Source: Verrucomicrobiota bacterium (GTDB lineage: Bacteria > Verrucomicrobiota > Verrucomicrobiia > Chthoniobacterales > JAFAMB01). Taken from it: a stretch of 48,662 nucleotides of DNA. The notes beneath the pieces were generated by a model. The model saw only the letters and a list, made by a program, of their open reading frames with translations, was not told the DNA's origin and did not search any database. The stretch is taken from the NCBI GenBank assembly GCA_019247695.1, contig JAFBAP010000081.1, forward strand, positions 1-48,662, given 5' to 3'. Of the stretch, positions 35,713 to 43,982 are shown one piece after another; position 1 is the first letter of the stretch; the number at the start of each line of letters is the position of its first letter. The position numbers were made by a program, and so were the translations under genes.

Positions 35713-36453
35713 ATGAGCCTTCATGCCCCGGAAACCAAAAAAGCCGCGCCAAATGCTTCCGGCAGTGTTCCAAACCGCTTTCCGTGGTGGCGCTCGGCCC
35801 TGGTTCTGGCGCTGGTCCTGATCGCCGCCGGCATGATTCTGCTCGACGGCGGAATCAACCGGCCCAGTGAAGCCGGCGTCGTGATGGACTTGCCGGACAG
35901 CGTTGGGGCTTACCTTGGGTTTAATCAGGACGTCACGGAAGCTGAAAAGCGTATCCTGCCGCCCGACACGGAGTTTGCGAAAAAACAATATATAGGCGGC
36001 CCGTTAGGCGAGGTTAATTGTGAAATTGTCCTCAGCGGATCGCAGAAAAACAGCATTCACCGCCCTCAGGTCTGTCTGGCCGGCCAAGGCTGGACGATTT
36101 TGCACGAACAGCCGGCGACTATACCCCTGCCGGATGGGAGAAAACAACGGGTGCGGGTTCTAACCCTCTCACGAGAGATCGGCGCACGCGCGGTCAACGG
36201 GTATTTTGTCTACTGGTTTGTGGGCCGGGATAAAACGACCGATGACCATTTCAAGCGCATCCTTTACACCAGTTGGGATAGGCTGGCTCACAGGGTTAAC
36301 CATCGCTGGGCGTACATCATTGTCAGTGGGATGATTCCAGAAAAATCTGACCCGCAGGCTCCGGCGGCACAACGTATCCTGGAACGGCTGCTCGAGTTCA
36401 CGCGGGACGTGATTCCTGCAGTTGAGAAGCCAGGCGTCGTACCGGAGGGTTAG
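35713..36453 (+). CDS. EpsI-family exosortase partner protein
   Basis: 246 residues. One N-terminal transmembrane helix (WRSALVLALVLIAAGMILLD) anchors a periplasmic EpsI domain of ~200 residues. The family signature is present as NSIHRPQVCLAGQGW, and YWFVGRDKTTDDHFKRILYT is the second conserved block. EpsI proteins are always encoded next to, or fused with, certain exosortases; their exact task is undefined. It starts 19 bp after the exosortase stop, in the same transcript. The ATG at 35713 is supported by the following helix. The gene after it begins 22 bp beyond its stop. Confidence 0.9.
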   Translation: MSLHAPETKKAAPNASGSVPNRFPWWRSALVLALVLIAAGMILLDGGINRPSEAGVVMDLPDSVGAYLGFNQDVTEAEKRILPPDTEFAKKQYIGGPLGEVNCEIVLSGSQKNSIHRPQVCLAGQGWTILHEQPATIPLPDGRKQRVRVLTLSREIGARAVNGYFVYWFVGRDKTTDDHFKRILYTSWDRLAHRVNHRWAYIIVSGMIPEKSDPQAPAAQRILERLLEFTRDVIPAVEKPGVVPEG

Positions 36454-36475
36454 GGTAGAAGGCTCAGTCCACATA

Positions 36476-37480
36476 GTGAGGATCCTTGAAGTCAGCCGCG
36501 AGCCACTGCTGAAATCCGTTTGCCGGGCGCAAACCGACTGGCTGAGCCTTAAACCGCCGCTGGAACCTTCCCGGCGCGAGTATGACCATTTATCCACGGG
36601 ATTTGGTGAGTTAATGCTTCTGGGATGGCGTTTGCTGTGGCGCGAATATGCCGTCATTCTGTTGCCCGCGGTCCACGGCGGCTGGCCGCACGATCTCTCG
36701 CGGCTGAAGAGGTGTGTGCGCAGGGGCCTGGCCGCACTAAGCCGGCAGCCGCTGGCATCACGATTGATCGCCTGGGGTCTTGGAACGGGAACAAAGATCG
36801 GAGTTTATGATTTTGATGATCACCCCGGCATCTCCAGTGAGACCATGCGGTTAATTCCAAATCTCAGCTGCTATTTCAAGAGGGAACTCAACGCCGCCGA
36901 CCCTAAGCGCGATGCCCGGATCCGGTTCCTGCCGTATGCGTTGGAGAGGACTCCCTTCGACGCGGTGCACGCCGCTGAGAAGACGACCGACATCTTCTAT
37001 GCGGCTTCCTTAAACTCGCCGGAGCGAGAAGAGGCCACTCAGGTTCTGCGGCAGATGGGCAATGATGGGTTTCAAATCGACATGCCCGAAGGCCGGATGA
37101 ATCGTGACGAGTTTTTGCGGCGTTTGGCCGCGGCCTGGCTGGCCGTGGCGCCTCAAGGATGCGGTTGGCATAGTTACCGGCAGTACGAGGCTGGATTTCT
37201 CGGCACGGTTCCGGTGAGTAACCGGCCGGCGGGGCCATGGGCAAATGCGGTCTATGAACTCCAGGACGGCGAACACTGCTTTTATTACCAGGCGGGGACC
37301 GGACAACTTCGGACCGTGCTGGAGCAGGCCTTGGCTGACAAGGAGAAACTCGCCCGGATGGCGAGTTCGATTCAGCAACTTTGCCGGGAGCGCCACACGC
37401 GTGAAGCGGTGGCGCGCTACATTCTCCGCACGCTCGGCCTGGAACCCGATGCAGGCGTCGAGTGCCGGCCGCCTGCGTAG
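36476..37480 (+). CDS. Probable glycosyltransferase, exostosin-like C-terminal half
   Basis: 334 residues using a GTG start at 36476 (RILEVSREPLL); a TTG at 36422 inside the epsI gene is the alternative, and a GAAGG sits before the GTG at a long spacing. The N-terminal half is not recognised. The C-terminal half, DIFYAASLNSPEREEATQVL and WLAVAPQGCGWHSYRQYEAG followed by LGTVPVSN, matches the pattern P-x-G-x-G-x(3)-R-x-x-E seen in exostosin-like and GT1-like enzymes that bind the nucleotide sugar. The product and sugar are unknown. It follows the exosortase pair and precedes a FkbM-type methyltransferase. Confidence 0.65.
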   Translation: MRILEVSREPLLKSVCRAQTDWLSLKPPLEPSRREYDHLSTGFGELMLLGWRLLWREYAVILLPAVHGGWPHDLSRLKRCVRRGLAALSRQPLASRLIAWGLGTGTKIGVYDFDDHPGISSETMRLIPNLSCYFKRELNAADPKRDARIRFLPYALERTPFDAVHAAEKTTDIFYAASLNSPEREEATQVLRQMGNDGFQIDMPEGRMNRDEFLRRLAAAWLAVAPQGCGWHSYRQYEAGFLGTVPVSNRPAGPWANAVYELQDGEHCFYYQAGTGQLRTVLEQALADKEKLARMASSIQQLCRERHTREAVARYILRTLGLEPDAGVECRPPA

Positions 37481-37536
37481 TTTGCGCGCGCGCGTTGTTC
37501 CTAACATGATCAGGACGGCTCCAACGAGGTGATGAA

Positions 37537-38304
37537 GTGCAGGCAGTAAGCGTTCGAGAGATCGTTAAGGCGATTACCAAAGCGACGGTCTTCAGAAACC
37601 TTTCGCTTGCTAGCCGGCTCTATGGCTTCGTGCAAAGGGCCGGCTTCCACGTCGCGCCCGGCCCGGACCCGACGGCTGCACTACTGCGCGCATTTGCGAT
37701 CTCGTGCGTTTTGGACGTCGGCGCGAACAGCGGTCAGTTCGGGCGCCGTCTGCGTCTGGCAGGGTATAACGGCCGGATCGTCTCGTTTGAACCCGTTGAT
37801 GAGCCTTACCGACGGCTGGCGGAAACTGCAAAGCACGATGCCCGGTGGCGCGCCGTGCAACTGGCGCTCGGCGATCGCGCCGGGAGCGCAACGATCCACG
37901 TGTCATCATACAGCCAGTACAGCTCGTTGCTCGGGCAGACCGGTTTTTGTATCCAGAACCACCCTGGCGCAGAGCCGATTGCCGACGAGGTCGTGCCCGT
38001 CAAGCGCCTGGACGACGTCTTTCAGGATTATGTGCGTGCGGACGACCAGGTTCTCCTGAAGGTCGACACGCAGGGCTTTGAGCGCGCCGTTCTGGACGGA
38101 GCGTCTGCGGTGCTCCCGCAGATCCGCGGCGTTCACCTGGAAGTGTCGTTCAAGGCCATGTACCAGGGGGAATTGTTGGCTCCGGAGATGATCGATCGAC
38201 TCTCGCGTGACGGCTTTACCCTCGTCCTGCTTGAGCCGCTTTATCACATGCTCGAACCCGGGAAGCTTGCCCAGGCTGATGCACTCTTTTTCCGGCTACC
38301 CTAA
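37537..38304 (+). CDS. FkbM-family methyltransferase
   Basis: 255 residues with a GTG start preceded by GAGGTGAT at good spacing. The family's SAM-binding core reads VLDVGANSGQFGRRLRLAGY, and IVSFEPVDEPYRRLAETA is the acidic loop. DDQVLLKVDTQGFERAVLDG is the signature K-x-D-x-Q/E-G motif of FkbM proteins, which methylate hydroxyls on sugars and secondary metabolites. It ends the clear run of glycan genes that begins at the exosortase. A 26-bp spacer separates it from the convergent GNAT gene. Confidence 0.9.
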   Translation: MQAVSVREIVKAITKATVFRNLSLASRLYGFVQRAGFHVAPGPDPTAALLRAFAISCVLDVGANSGQFGRRLRLAGYNGRIVSFEPVDEPYRRLAETAKHDARWRAVQLALGDRAGSATIHVSSYSQYSSLLGQTGFCIQNHPGAEPIADEVVPVKRLDDVFQDYVRADDQVLLKVDTQGFERAVLDGASAVLPQIRGVHLEVSFKAMYQGELLAPEMIDRLSRDGFTLVLLEPLYHMLEPGKLAQADALFFRLP

Positions 38305-38329
38305 ACCCATTCTCAGGATGGTTGAGCCG

Positions 38330-38914
38330 CTATAGTTGCTGAACCAGCGGACCGACAACCCCTTTCTCGGTGCCCCGCGAGTGAAGTGGTAGTTGCAACC
38401 TGGTGAACTTATCTTCTAATCGGGACGGTGGTGAGGGGACCGCAATAAACCCGCATTTTTGAAGAACACGAATTGCCGGACCATTTTTGCTGAAACACCG
38501 GGCCTTCAATTTAGACAGGGTAGGAATCCTGGCGGCAACGCCCACGAGAGAACAACACACTTCGGAACCGAATCCGCGGTTCTGGTAGGGGCTGCCGATC
38601 CAGAACGCGATCTCCGCCTCTTCACGTTCCGTGGAGAAACTATGCAGGCCGCAACACCCGATCAGGGTATCCCACGCGATTAGCGCGAAAGTTACAGATG
38701 ATCCCTTCTCGGCTTCAGCCATCCGCCGGGCGATGAAATCCGCTGCCGACGCGACGGAATCGATGAATCCGACGTTTGCCCATTTGGAGATGCATGGGTC
38801 GCCGGCCAGGAGCGCTAGAGAAAACGCGTGTTCAGGGCGAACCGGGACGAGACTCGCGCCGATTGCGGGAGCGATTGCTAACCGCATCGGGGCCAAAAGG
38901 CTCTTCGTATCCAT
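38330..38914 (-). CDS. GNAT-family N-acetyltransferase (RimJ/RimL-like)
   Basis: 194 residues from ATG 38914; an in-frame GTG at 38926 would add four. EIAFWIGSPYQNRGFGSEVC carries the acetyl-CoA-binding segment (QNRGFGSE in place of Q/R-x-x-G-x-G/A), and LKARCFSKNGPAIRVLQKCG is the C-terminal helix and strand of the RimJ/RimL group, which often modify N-terminal amines or small molecules. The target is unknown. It is on the opposite strand to the glycan genes, and with the next gene downstream-strand neighbour (38947) it forms a short minus-strand pair with 32 bp between them. Confidence 0.8.
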   Translation of the reverse strand: MDTKSLLAPMRLAIAPAIGASLVPVRPEHAFSLALLAGDPCISKWANVGFIDSVASAADFIARRMAEAEKGSSVTFALIAWDTLIGCCGLHSFSTEREEAEIAFWIGSPYQNRGFGSEVCCSLVGVAARIPTLSKLKARCFSKNGPAIRVLQKCGFIAVPSPPSRLEDKFTRLQLPLHSRGTEKGVVGPLVQQL

Positions 38915-38946
38915 ATCGTTGCCCACAGACGCAACGGTCGATCACC

Positions 38947-39939
38947 TCATTTATTCTCGCCGTTCGCTTTCTGCTGAAGCCTTTGTCTCGCCCGATCGAG
39001 AGCGGCGTGCAAACGACTCTTTAGCATGCCGACCGGGATAGGACGCGCGAGTTGAATCTGCATCTTGTCATCTGCCTTTTGCGTGGCGCGGATGCTCTTG
39101 CGCGATTCCTTTACCAAGGAGTGCGCGCCTTTGTTAAAACCGGACGCGTCGCCCAGATAAGCGTCCCGGATGAGAAGCTCTTCAAATGGCACTTCCGCCC
39201 ATTGCCCGTCCTTGACATGAGCATGGAAACGGAGCGCAGTCACCTTACCTTCGCGTTTCAGCTTCCACAGAACGGGCAGTTCATCGTTCCAGAAAATACT
39301 TCCGACCGTCAGCCCCCTTGGGATCCAGACGTGCACCTCTCCTTGCAACCCTTCCGCGTACACGGCAGAAACGGCGCCCCAAAACTTGAGCGCAGGTGCC
39401 AGGGTGTTGGCGAAGTCTTCTTCCTTTGCGGAATCCGGCTTAGGATAGAGACGCATGGCTTTGACGTTCCGCGCAAGCTCGCCGAGAGCGGTTTCCGCGA
39501 GCACATGACCGGTGCCGCCAAGTTGTACAAGGTGTTCTTTCGCCTTTTCCTGGCCAACCTTGGGATCAGCCCAAAATGCGCCTGTGGTGGGCATTGCGAT
39601 TTGGGCATCCCTAACCAACTTTTGGGCAAATTGCAGTAAGTTTTCCTGGTCGCCGAACGCGACGCCGGTAACAAAAAGATCCGTAAGGTCGGACTTCCAT
39701 GTTTTGTTGTTTATTTTTTTCTTAAGCATAGGCGCCTGATCGGCGGGTAGGTGGTCACATAATTTACCGAGGGCGCTGCCCAGCTGATCGGTAAGGTTTT
39801 TCTTGGTCTTTGGATCAACTACCATGACCGCTACCGGCTGGCTTCCCCGCGCTGTTGGTTCGCTAAACTCCGAGACCTCCAATTTCAGGCTAAGTTGCGG
39901 CGGGGGGTTCGGCTTGCTGGTTTGGTTTGATTCTTCCAT
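38947..39939 (-). CDS. Unknown protein, lower-GC island gene
   Basis: 330 residues. I do not recognise the family. The N-terminal ~35 residues are rich in P, S, T and N (EESNQTSKPNPPPQLSLKLE), then lysine-rich helical parts alternate with strands: VAVMVVDPKTKKNLTDQLGS, WKSDLTDLFVTGVAFGDQEN, and LQGEVHVWIPRGLTVGSIFW. The C-terminal third has a conserved-looking SFNKG-like loop (DASGFNKGAHSLVKE) and a basic tail. No signal peptide or membrane helix is seen. Base composition falls to about 44% GC over 39601-39720 by direct count, against about 65% at 40201-40260, which suggests foreign origin. AAGGAAAG precedes the ATG at a long spacing. Confidence 0.6.
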   Translation of the reverse strand: MEESNQTSKPNPPPQLSLKLEVSEFSEPTARGSQPVAVMVVDPKTKKNLTDQLGSALGKLCDHLPADQAPMLKKKINNKTWKSDLTDLFVTGVAFGDQENLLQFAQKLVRDAQIAMPTTGAFWADPKVGQEKAKEHLVQLGGTGHVLAETALGELARNVKAMRLYPKPDSAKEEDFANTLAPALKFWGAVSAVYAEGLQGEVHVWIPRGLTVGSIFWNDELPVLWKLKREGKVTALRFHAHVKDGQWAEVPFEELLIRDAYLGDASGFNKGAHSLVKESRKSIRATQKADDKMQIQLARPIPVGMLKSRLHAALDRARQRLQQKANGENK

Positions 39940-40186
39940 CGTTAACTTTCGCTTTCCTTTTTTATTGGTTAGGCGCGCCTGGGCTTCGGTTAAGGGGCCA
40001 GGCTTGTCCTTGGCTCGCCGCTGCGCGAGCGGTGTTTACTTACTCCAACGAGGCAAACGCGCCGGTGCCTCAAAAAATTTTTTGCCGGGCCGAAAGAAAT
40101 GCTGAGGGCTGAAGCCGCCGCCGTCGTTTAATCGATAAAGGGGATTTGAAAGCCCGGATGCCCGGCCTAGGGTTCGACGGCGCAAA

Positions 40187-40846
40187 ATGGATGATTCACG
40201 TTTAGACGAAGACCTTAAGGCGCTGGCCAAGCGTCCCCGGCCGGACGTGCCTGCCGGCTTCGACGCCCGGGTCTGGTCGAAGGTTCGGAGGCGCGAGGAG
40301 GCCCCCCGGGCAGGCTGGGGGTCCTGGCTTCAGACGCTTCGGTGGGCGTGGGCGACCCCGCAGTGGGCAGCCGGCGCATTGGCCCTCGCCCTAATGGCCG
40401 GTTGGGGGTTGGGGCGTCTCACGAGCCGTTCACCAGGACAACCGGCTGAGACCAGGGTGGCCGGGACCGTGACGGGCGAAGCGATCGATGTGGCGTGTTA
40501 CTTTGACGACGGGGCCAGCGGGCCGGCGCATGCGGCTTGCGCCAGGCGCTGCATCGAAAGCGGGTTGCCCGTCGGGTTGAAGACCAAGGACGGCAAAGTC
40601 TATGTGCTGATCGGCGAACAAATGCCGCCGGGCCCGCAACCGGGTCCCAAGCACGAGTCGTTCAACGCGCAACTGGCGCGATATGCGGCCATGACGGTGA
40701 CCGTGAGCGGCACCCTGGTGAGCAAGGAAGGGGTGACCGTGATCGAGAACGCCCGGTTGCTCACGAAAGACACCGCCACCGGCGAGGGCATCGACAGCGT
40801 TCGGTTGAGGGGCGGCACCCTGGCGGCGGCAGAAGCAGAAGATTGA
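40187..40846 (+). CDS. Membrane-anchored protein with anti-sigma-like N-terminus
   Basis: 219 residues. A charged 50-residue N-terminus (DEDLKALAKRPRPDVPAGFD) precedes one transmembrane helix (WAAGALALALMAGWGLGRLT, residues ~58-77). The outer part contains VACYFDDGASGPAHAACARR then CIESGLPVGLKTKDGKVYVL, a Cys/His-bearing pattern found in a small domain of unknown function, with a beta-rich remainder (MTVTVSGTLVSKEGVTVIEN). The layout resembles anti-sigma factors with a sensor on the far side, but the ZAS motif is absent. It is convergent with an ECF sigma gene (33 bp between stops), unlike the usual co-directional pair, so the link is tentative. Confidence 0.6.
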   Translation: MDDSRLDEDLKALAKRPRPDVPAGFDARVWSKVRRREEAPRAGWGSWLQTLRWAWATPQWAAGALALALMAGWGLGRLTSRSPGQPAETRVAGTVTGEAIDVACYFDDGASGPAHAACARRCIESGLPVGLKTKDGKVYVLIGEQMPPGPQPGPKHESFNAQLARYAAMTVTVSGTLVSKEGVTVIENARLLTKDTATGEGIDSVRLRGGTLAAAEAED

Positions 40847-40879
40847 CGCGCGCCCGCCGTGCGTTCACCCCCCCCGGTT

Positions 40880-41461
40880 TTAAAAGCCCATCTTGTCCAT
40901 CCTGGCCAGAAGCAGTTTGCGAGCCCGGTAGACCTTCATGCCGACGGCTTTCTGCGAGAGCCCGAGCAAATCCGCAGCCTCCGCCTGGGAGTACCCCTCC
41001 AGCGCGGTCAGGATCAAGGGTTCCTTGAGGTCCGGAGGCAACTCGCGGATAGCCTTTTGCAAGGCGTCCAACTCTTCGCGACGCTCGGTTTGTTCCAGCG
41101 GATCGCGTTCGCCGGCCCGGATCGGCCCTTGTCCTTCGCCTTCCTCGGCAGGTGCATCCGCGGATATGGTCTGAAGGGAATCGCGGTAAGCCCGGCTTCG
41201 GGCGTGGTCCCGGCAAAGGTTTAACGCGATTTGGTACAACCAGGTCACGAACCTGGCCGTGGGCTCAAAGCTGCCGATGCGGAAGTAGGCGCGGACAAAC
41301 ACCTCAGCGGCAAGTTCCAGGGCGTCGGCTTCGTTCGGGACGTGGCGCAAGACGAAATGAAAAATCCCTTGCCGATGCCGGTCCATGAGGGCCGTGAGGG
41401 CCTGATCTTGGCCCGCCTTGAGCGCCTGCACGAAGCCGAGGTCTGGGTCGTCTGAGATCAT
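40880..41461 (-). CDS. ECF-type RNA polymerase sigma factor
   Basis: 193 residues. Region 2 is ALMDRHRQGIFHFVLRHVPN then AAEVFVRAYFRIGSFEPTAR and VTWLYQIALNLCRDHARSRA, the helices that bind the -10 element and core. Region 4 is ELPPDLKEPLILTALEGYSQ with AEAADLLGLSQKAVGMKVYR, a helix-turn-helix for the -35 element. The linker EGEGQGPIRAGERDP is unusually acidic and long for this group. The ATG at 41461 is preferred over 41518 because conserved sequence begins there. The likely partner may be the convergent membrane protein at 40187-40846. Target promoters are unknown. Confidence 0.92.
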   Translation of the reverse strand: MISDDPDLGFVQALKAGQDQALTALMDRHRQGIFHFVLRHVPNEADALELAAEVFVRAYFRIGSFEPTARFVTWLYQIALNLCRDHARSRAYRDSLQTISADAPAEEGEGQGPIRAGERDPLEQTERREELDALQKAIRELPPDLKEPLILTALEGYSQAEAADLLGLSQKAVGMKVYRARKLLLARMDKMGF

Positions 41462-41543
41462 TGCGCTCCCAACGGGGCTTGTCCTTCCCAAAGCCCCTTG
41501 CGCCAACCCCCGGGCCAAACTTTACGCCGGATCATTCCCAAAC

Positions 41544-42620
41544 TCACGCGCAATACTTTCCTCCCTGGATGAAACTGAGGGATTCACCCGGCAAGTGAGG
41601 CCCGCTTATGTTTACCCCACCCGCTGAGCGCAGCGCCGTCTTAGCGACTACCTGATCATAGATCCATTGATAGGTCGATGTCAGGCCGTCCCGCAGACGG
41701 ATTGACGGTTCCCAGCCGAATACGCGTTTGAGCAACGTATTGTCGCTGTTGCGCCCATTAACCCCTTTAGGCGCGGAAAGGTTATAACGCCGCTCGAGGC
41801 GGATTCCAGCGATACCCTCCACGATGTCAACCAATTGGTTGATGGACACAAGCTCGTTGCTGCCCACGTTGATCGGATCGACGAAGTCACCGGCCATGAC
41901 CATCCGGGAGCCGTGGATGCAATCGTCGATGTACATGAAGCTGCGCGTCTGATGGCCATCACCCCAGATCTCAATTTCATGCCTGCCCGAGAGCTTGGCC
42001 TCGATCACCTTGCGGCAGATCGCGGCCGGTGCCTTCTCCCGTCCGCCGGCATAGGTGCCGTGCGGGCCGTAAACGTTGTGATAACGGACCATCCGCGTCT
42101 GCAGCCGGTAATCTTCCCGGAAATGCCGGCACATCCGTTCGCCGAAGAGTTTCTCCCAACCGTAACCGTCCTCAGGCAGGGCAGGGTACGCATCCTCCTC
42201 CTTTAACGCCGTCACTTTCGGATCGCGTTGTTTGTCGGCGTTGTAAACGCACGCCGAAGACGCAAAAAAGAATCGTTCGGCACCGGCTTCTCGAGCGGCT
42301 ACGAGCAGGTGCGTGTTGATGAGCACGCTCAACATGCAAGCCGCCTTGTTCAATTCGATAAAGCCCATCCCGCCCATGTCGGACGCCAGGTTGTAGATCC
42401 ATTTGGCGTCTTGCACCGCACTCCGGCAGGCCGGCAGTTCCCGCAGGTCGAGCACCTGATTGTCCAGGTCGTCAAACCGCTGGAGCCATTCGGAAACAGG
42501 TTTGCGATCCACTGCCCGGAGCCGCTTGAAGCCTTCCGCCCGCAGGTTAGCCGCCAAGTGGCCGCCGATGAAGCCCCCGGCGCCGGCGATCACGATGAGG
42601 TCGTCACGATCGATCATCAT
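41544..42620 (-). CDS. GDP-mannose 3,5-epimerase-like SDR enzyme
   Basis: 358 residues. The extended SDR fold starts VIAGAGGFIGGHLAANLRAE. The catalytic residues match plant GME: YxxxK at Tyr153-Lys157 (DGYGWEKLFGER) and Cys124 in FFASSACVYNADKQRD, with YHNVYGPHGTYAGGREKAPA as the signature segment. GME isomerises GDP-mannose at C3 and C5 to GDP-L-galactose or GDP-L-gulose, so this could supply an L-sugar donor to the polysaccharide. Related bacterial epimerases also exist, so the exact product is an inference. It lies 57 bp downstream of the WecG-like gene (which starts at 43487), on the same strand. Confidence 0.85.
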   Translation of the reverse strand: MMIDRDDLIVIAGAGGFIGGHLAANLRAEGFKRLRAVDRKPVSEWLQRFDDLDNQVLDLRELPACRSAVQDAKWIYNLASDMGGMGFIELNKAACMLSVLINTHLLVAAREAGAERFFFASSACVYNADKQRDPKVTALKEEDAYPALPEDGYGWEKLFGERMCRHFREDYRLQTRMVRYHNVYGPHGTYAGGREKAPAAICRKVIEAKLSGRHEIEIWGDGHQTRSFMYIDDCIHGSRMVMAGDFVDPINVGSNELVSINQLVDIVEGIAGIRLERRYNLSAPKGVNGRNSDNTLLKRVFGWEPSIRLRDGLTSTYQWIYDQVVAKTALRSAGGVNISGPHLPGESLSFIQGGKYCA

Positions 42621-42677
42621 TTCCGCTAAAAAGGATGCACCTCAATCCGGCTTTGCGGTCGATGCAGCCGCCGGCGC

Positions 42678-43487
42678 TCAGACCGGCAGTTCATACCGGC
42701 GGATGCCGGCAAGTTGCAAGCTGATTGCGTAAACGAAAGCCGGATTATTGACCAGGTACCGCCGCCATAACCGGCGGGGTTCGGTGCACAGGCGAAAAAG
42801 CCATTCCAATCCACTCCGCTGTATCCAGCGGGGCGCTTGCTGCAGCAGCCCGGCATGGATGTCAAAGGCGGCGCCTACCCCGATCATGATCGGGACGGGC
42901 AACCGGTCCAGGTACCGGTGCATGAACCTCTCCTGCTTCGGCGTGCTCAGGCCGATCCAGAGGATGTGCGGTTTCGCGGCCGCCAGGGTTTGCACCAAAA
43001 CGTCCTCTTCTTCGGGGGTGAGAGCACGGAACGGCGGAGTGTAGGTTCCGCAGATCACGGCCCCGGGAAAGGTGTCCCCCAGTCTCCGCCGGAGGCGCTC
43101 AGCCACGCCCTCCTTGCCGCCGTAAAAGAAATGCCGCACGGAACCGTCGGCGGTTTGGCGGAAGATCTCCAACATCAGATCCGGGCCGTAGACGCGGTCC
43201 ATCTCACGATGTCCCTGAGCGCGTCCGACCCAGGTCATGGGCATGCCGTCGGGCGTGGTGAGAAACGCGCGGTTAAGGATGCGTTTAAATTCGTGGTCAC
43301 GCTGCGCTTCCATAACCCCATGCACGCCGGTAACGGCAACGTAGCCTTTGCGGCCCAGGCGCGCCGCCCCGATGATGAGCTGCGCAGCTGCCGGCAGGTT
43401 CAGCGCGCTGAGACCTACGCCCAGTACATTGGCACGGGCATGGTTTCGTTCGGCGGCTAACGTCCCGGACGTGGTTTGCTCCTGCAT
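42678..43487 (-). CDS. WecG/TagA/CpsF-family glycosyltransferase (GT26)
   Basis: 269 residues. The family core is VTGVHGVMEAQRDHEFKRIL then AFLTTPDGMPMTWVGRAQGH with the acidic DG pair, KPHILWIGLSTPKQERFMHR and MIGVGAAFDIHAGLLQQAPR followed by WIQRSGLEWLFRLCTEPRR, all hallmarks of GT26. Such enzymes add the second sugar (ManNAc, ManNAcA or similar) to the undecaprenyl-linked first sugar. The ATG at 43487 is chosen because the family N-terminus fits; an in-frame ATG at 43550 is possible. It precedes the epimerase-like gene in the same minus-strand direction. The 495-bp region upstream to 43982 contains no other gene. Confidence 0.93.
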   Translation of the reverse strand: MQEQTTSGTLAAERNHARANVLGVGLSALNLPAAAQLIIGAARLGRKGYVAVTGVHGVMEAQRDHEFKRILNRAFLTTPDGMPMTWVGRAQGHREMDRVYGPDLMLEIFRQTADGSVRHFFYGGKEGVAERLRRRLGDTFPGAVICGTYTPPFRALTPEEEDVLVQTLAAAKPHILWIGLSTPKQERFMHRYLDRLPVPIMIGVGAAFDIHAGLLQQAPRWIQRSGLEWLFRLCTEPRRLWRRYLVNNPAFVYAISLQLAGIRRYELPV

Positions 43488-43675
43488 GACTACCGTTTTG
43501 ATGGAACGCCGATACCGCTGGGGTTGTCCTGCCGGGCGCTCCAAATGCATGGCTTCGCCGCATTCATTACCCTTATCGGCACAAATCAGTCCGGGTACAC
43601 CCCTCGAAGCAACTCGAAGCGATGGGGCTGCGCCGGCCTTGATCATGCGGGCTAGTGAACACCGTGGAAAAGCAT

Positions 43676-43916
43676 TGACGCAAGACGCAAATCCGGGTTG
43701 CGCGCCGGATCGGACCTCAACCTGGCCGGCCAAACACCCGTGCCGGCCTCGGCGCGCGGCCTGCGAAAGAGTGGCTTGGCGCACTGAGCGGCGAGCCGGA
43801 TTCAGGGGGAGCTTGGCTTGGCCCCGCGCGATTGGTCATGCGAATCGCAACCGTGGACAAGTTTTTTCGGTGAGCCCATGCGAAGATCAATGACACAGAC
43901 GCAACCGGGATTGCGC
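43676..43916. repeat. Imperfect direct duplication in the WecG/GT spacer
   Basis: TGACGCAAGACGCAAA and its continuation at 43676-43703 resemble 43890-43916 (TGACACAGACGCAACC and continuation ending GATTGCGC). Related ACCGTGGAAAAG/ACCGTGGACAAG segments lie at about 43661 and 43849. This looks like an old imperfect duplication of roughly 40 bp in the WecG/glycosyltransferase spacer. Confidence 0.45.
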
Positions 43917-43982
43917 ATCAGAAGGGGGGGCAGGTGGCGGAGGGAAACCGCCTTTTTGACACGCAACCTGCAGAAATGACAG

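Noticed and set aside
37484-37494. Alternating GC run after the exostosin-like gene
   Set aside because: Only 11 bases; no function can be argued.
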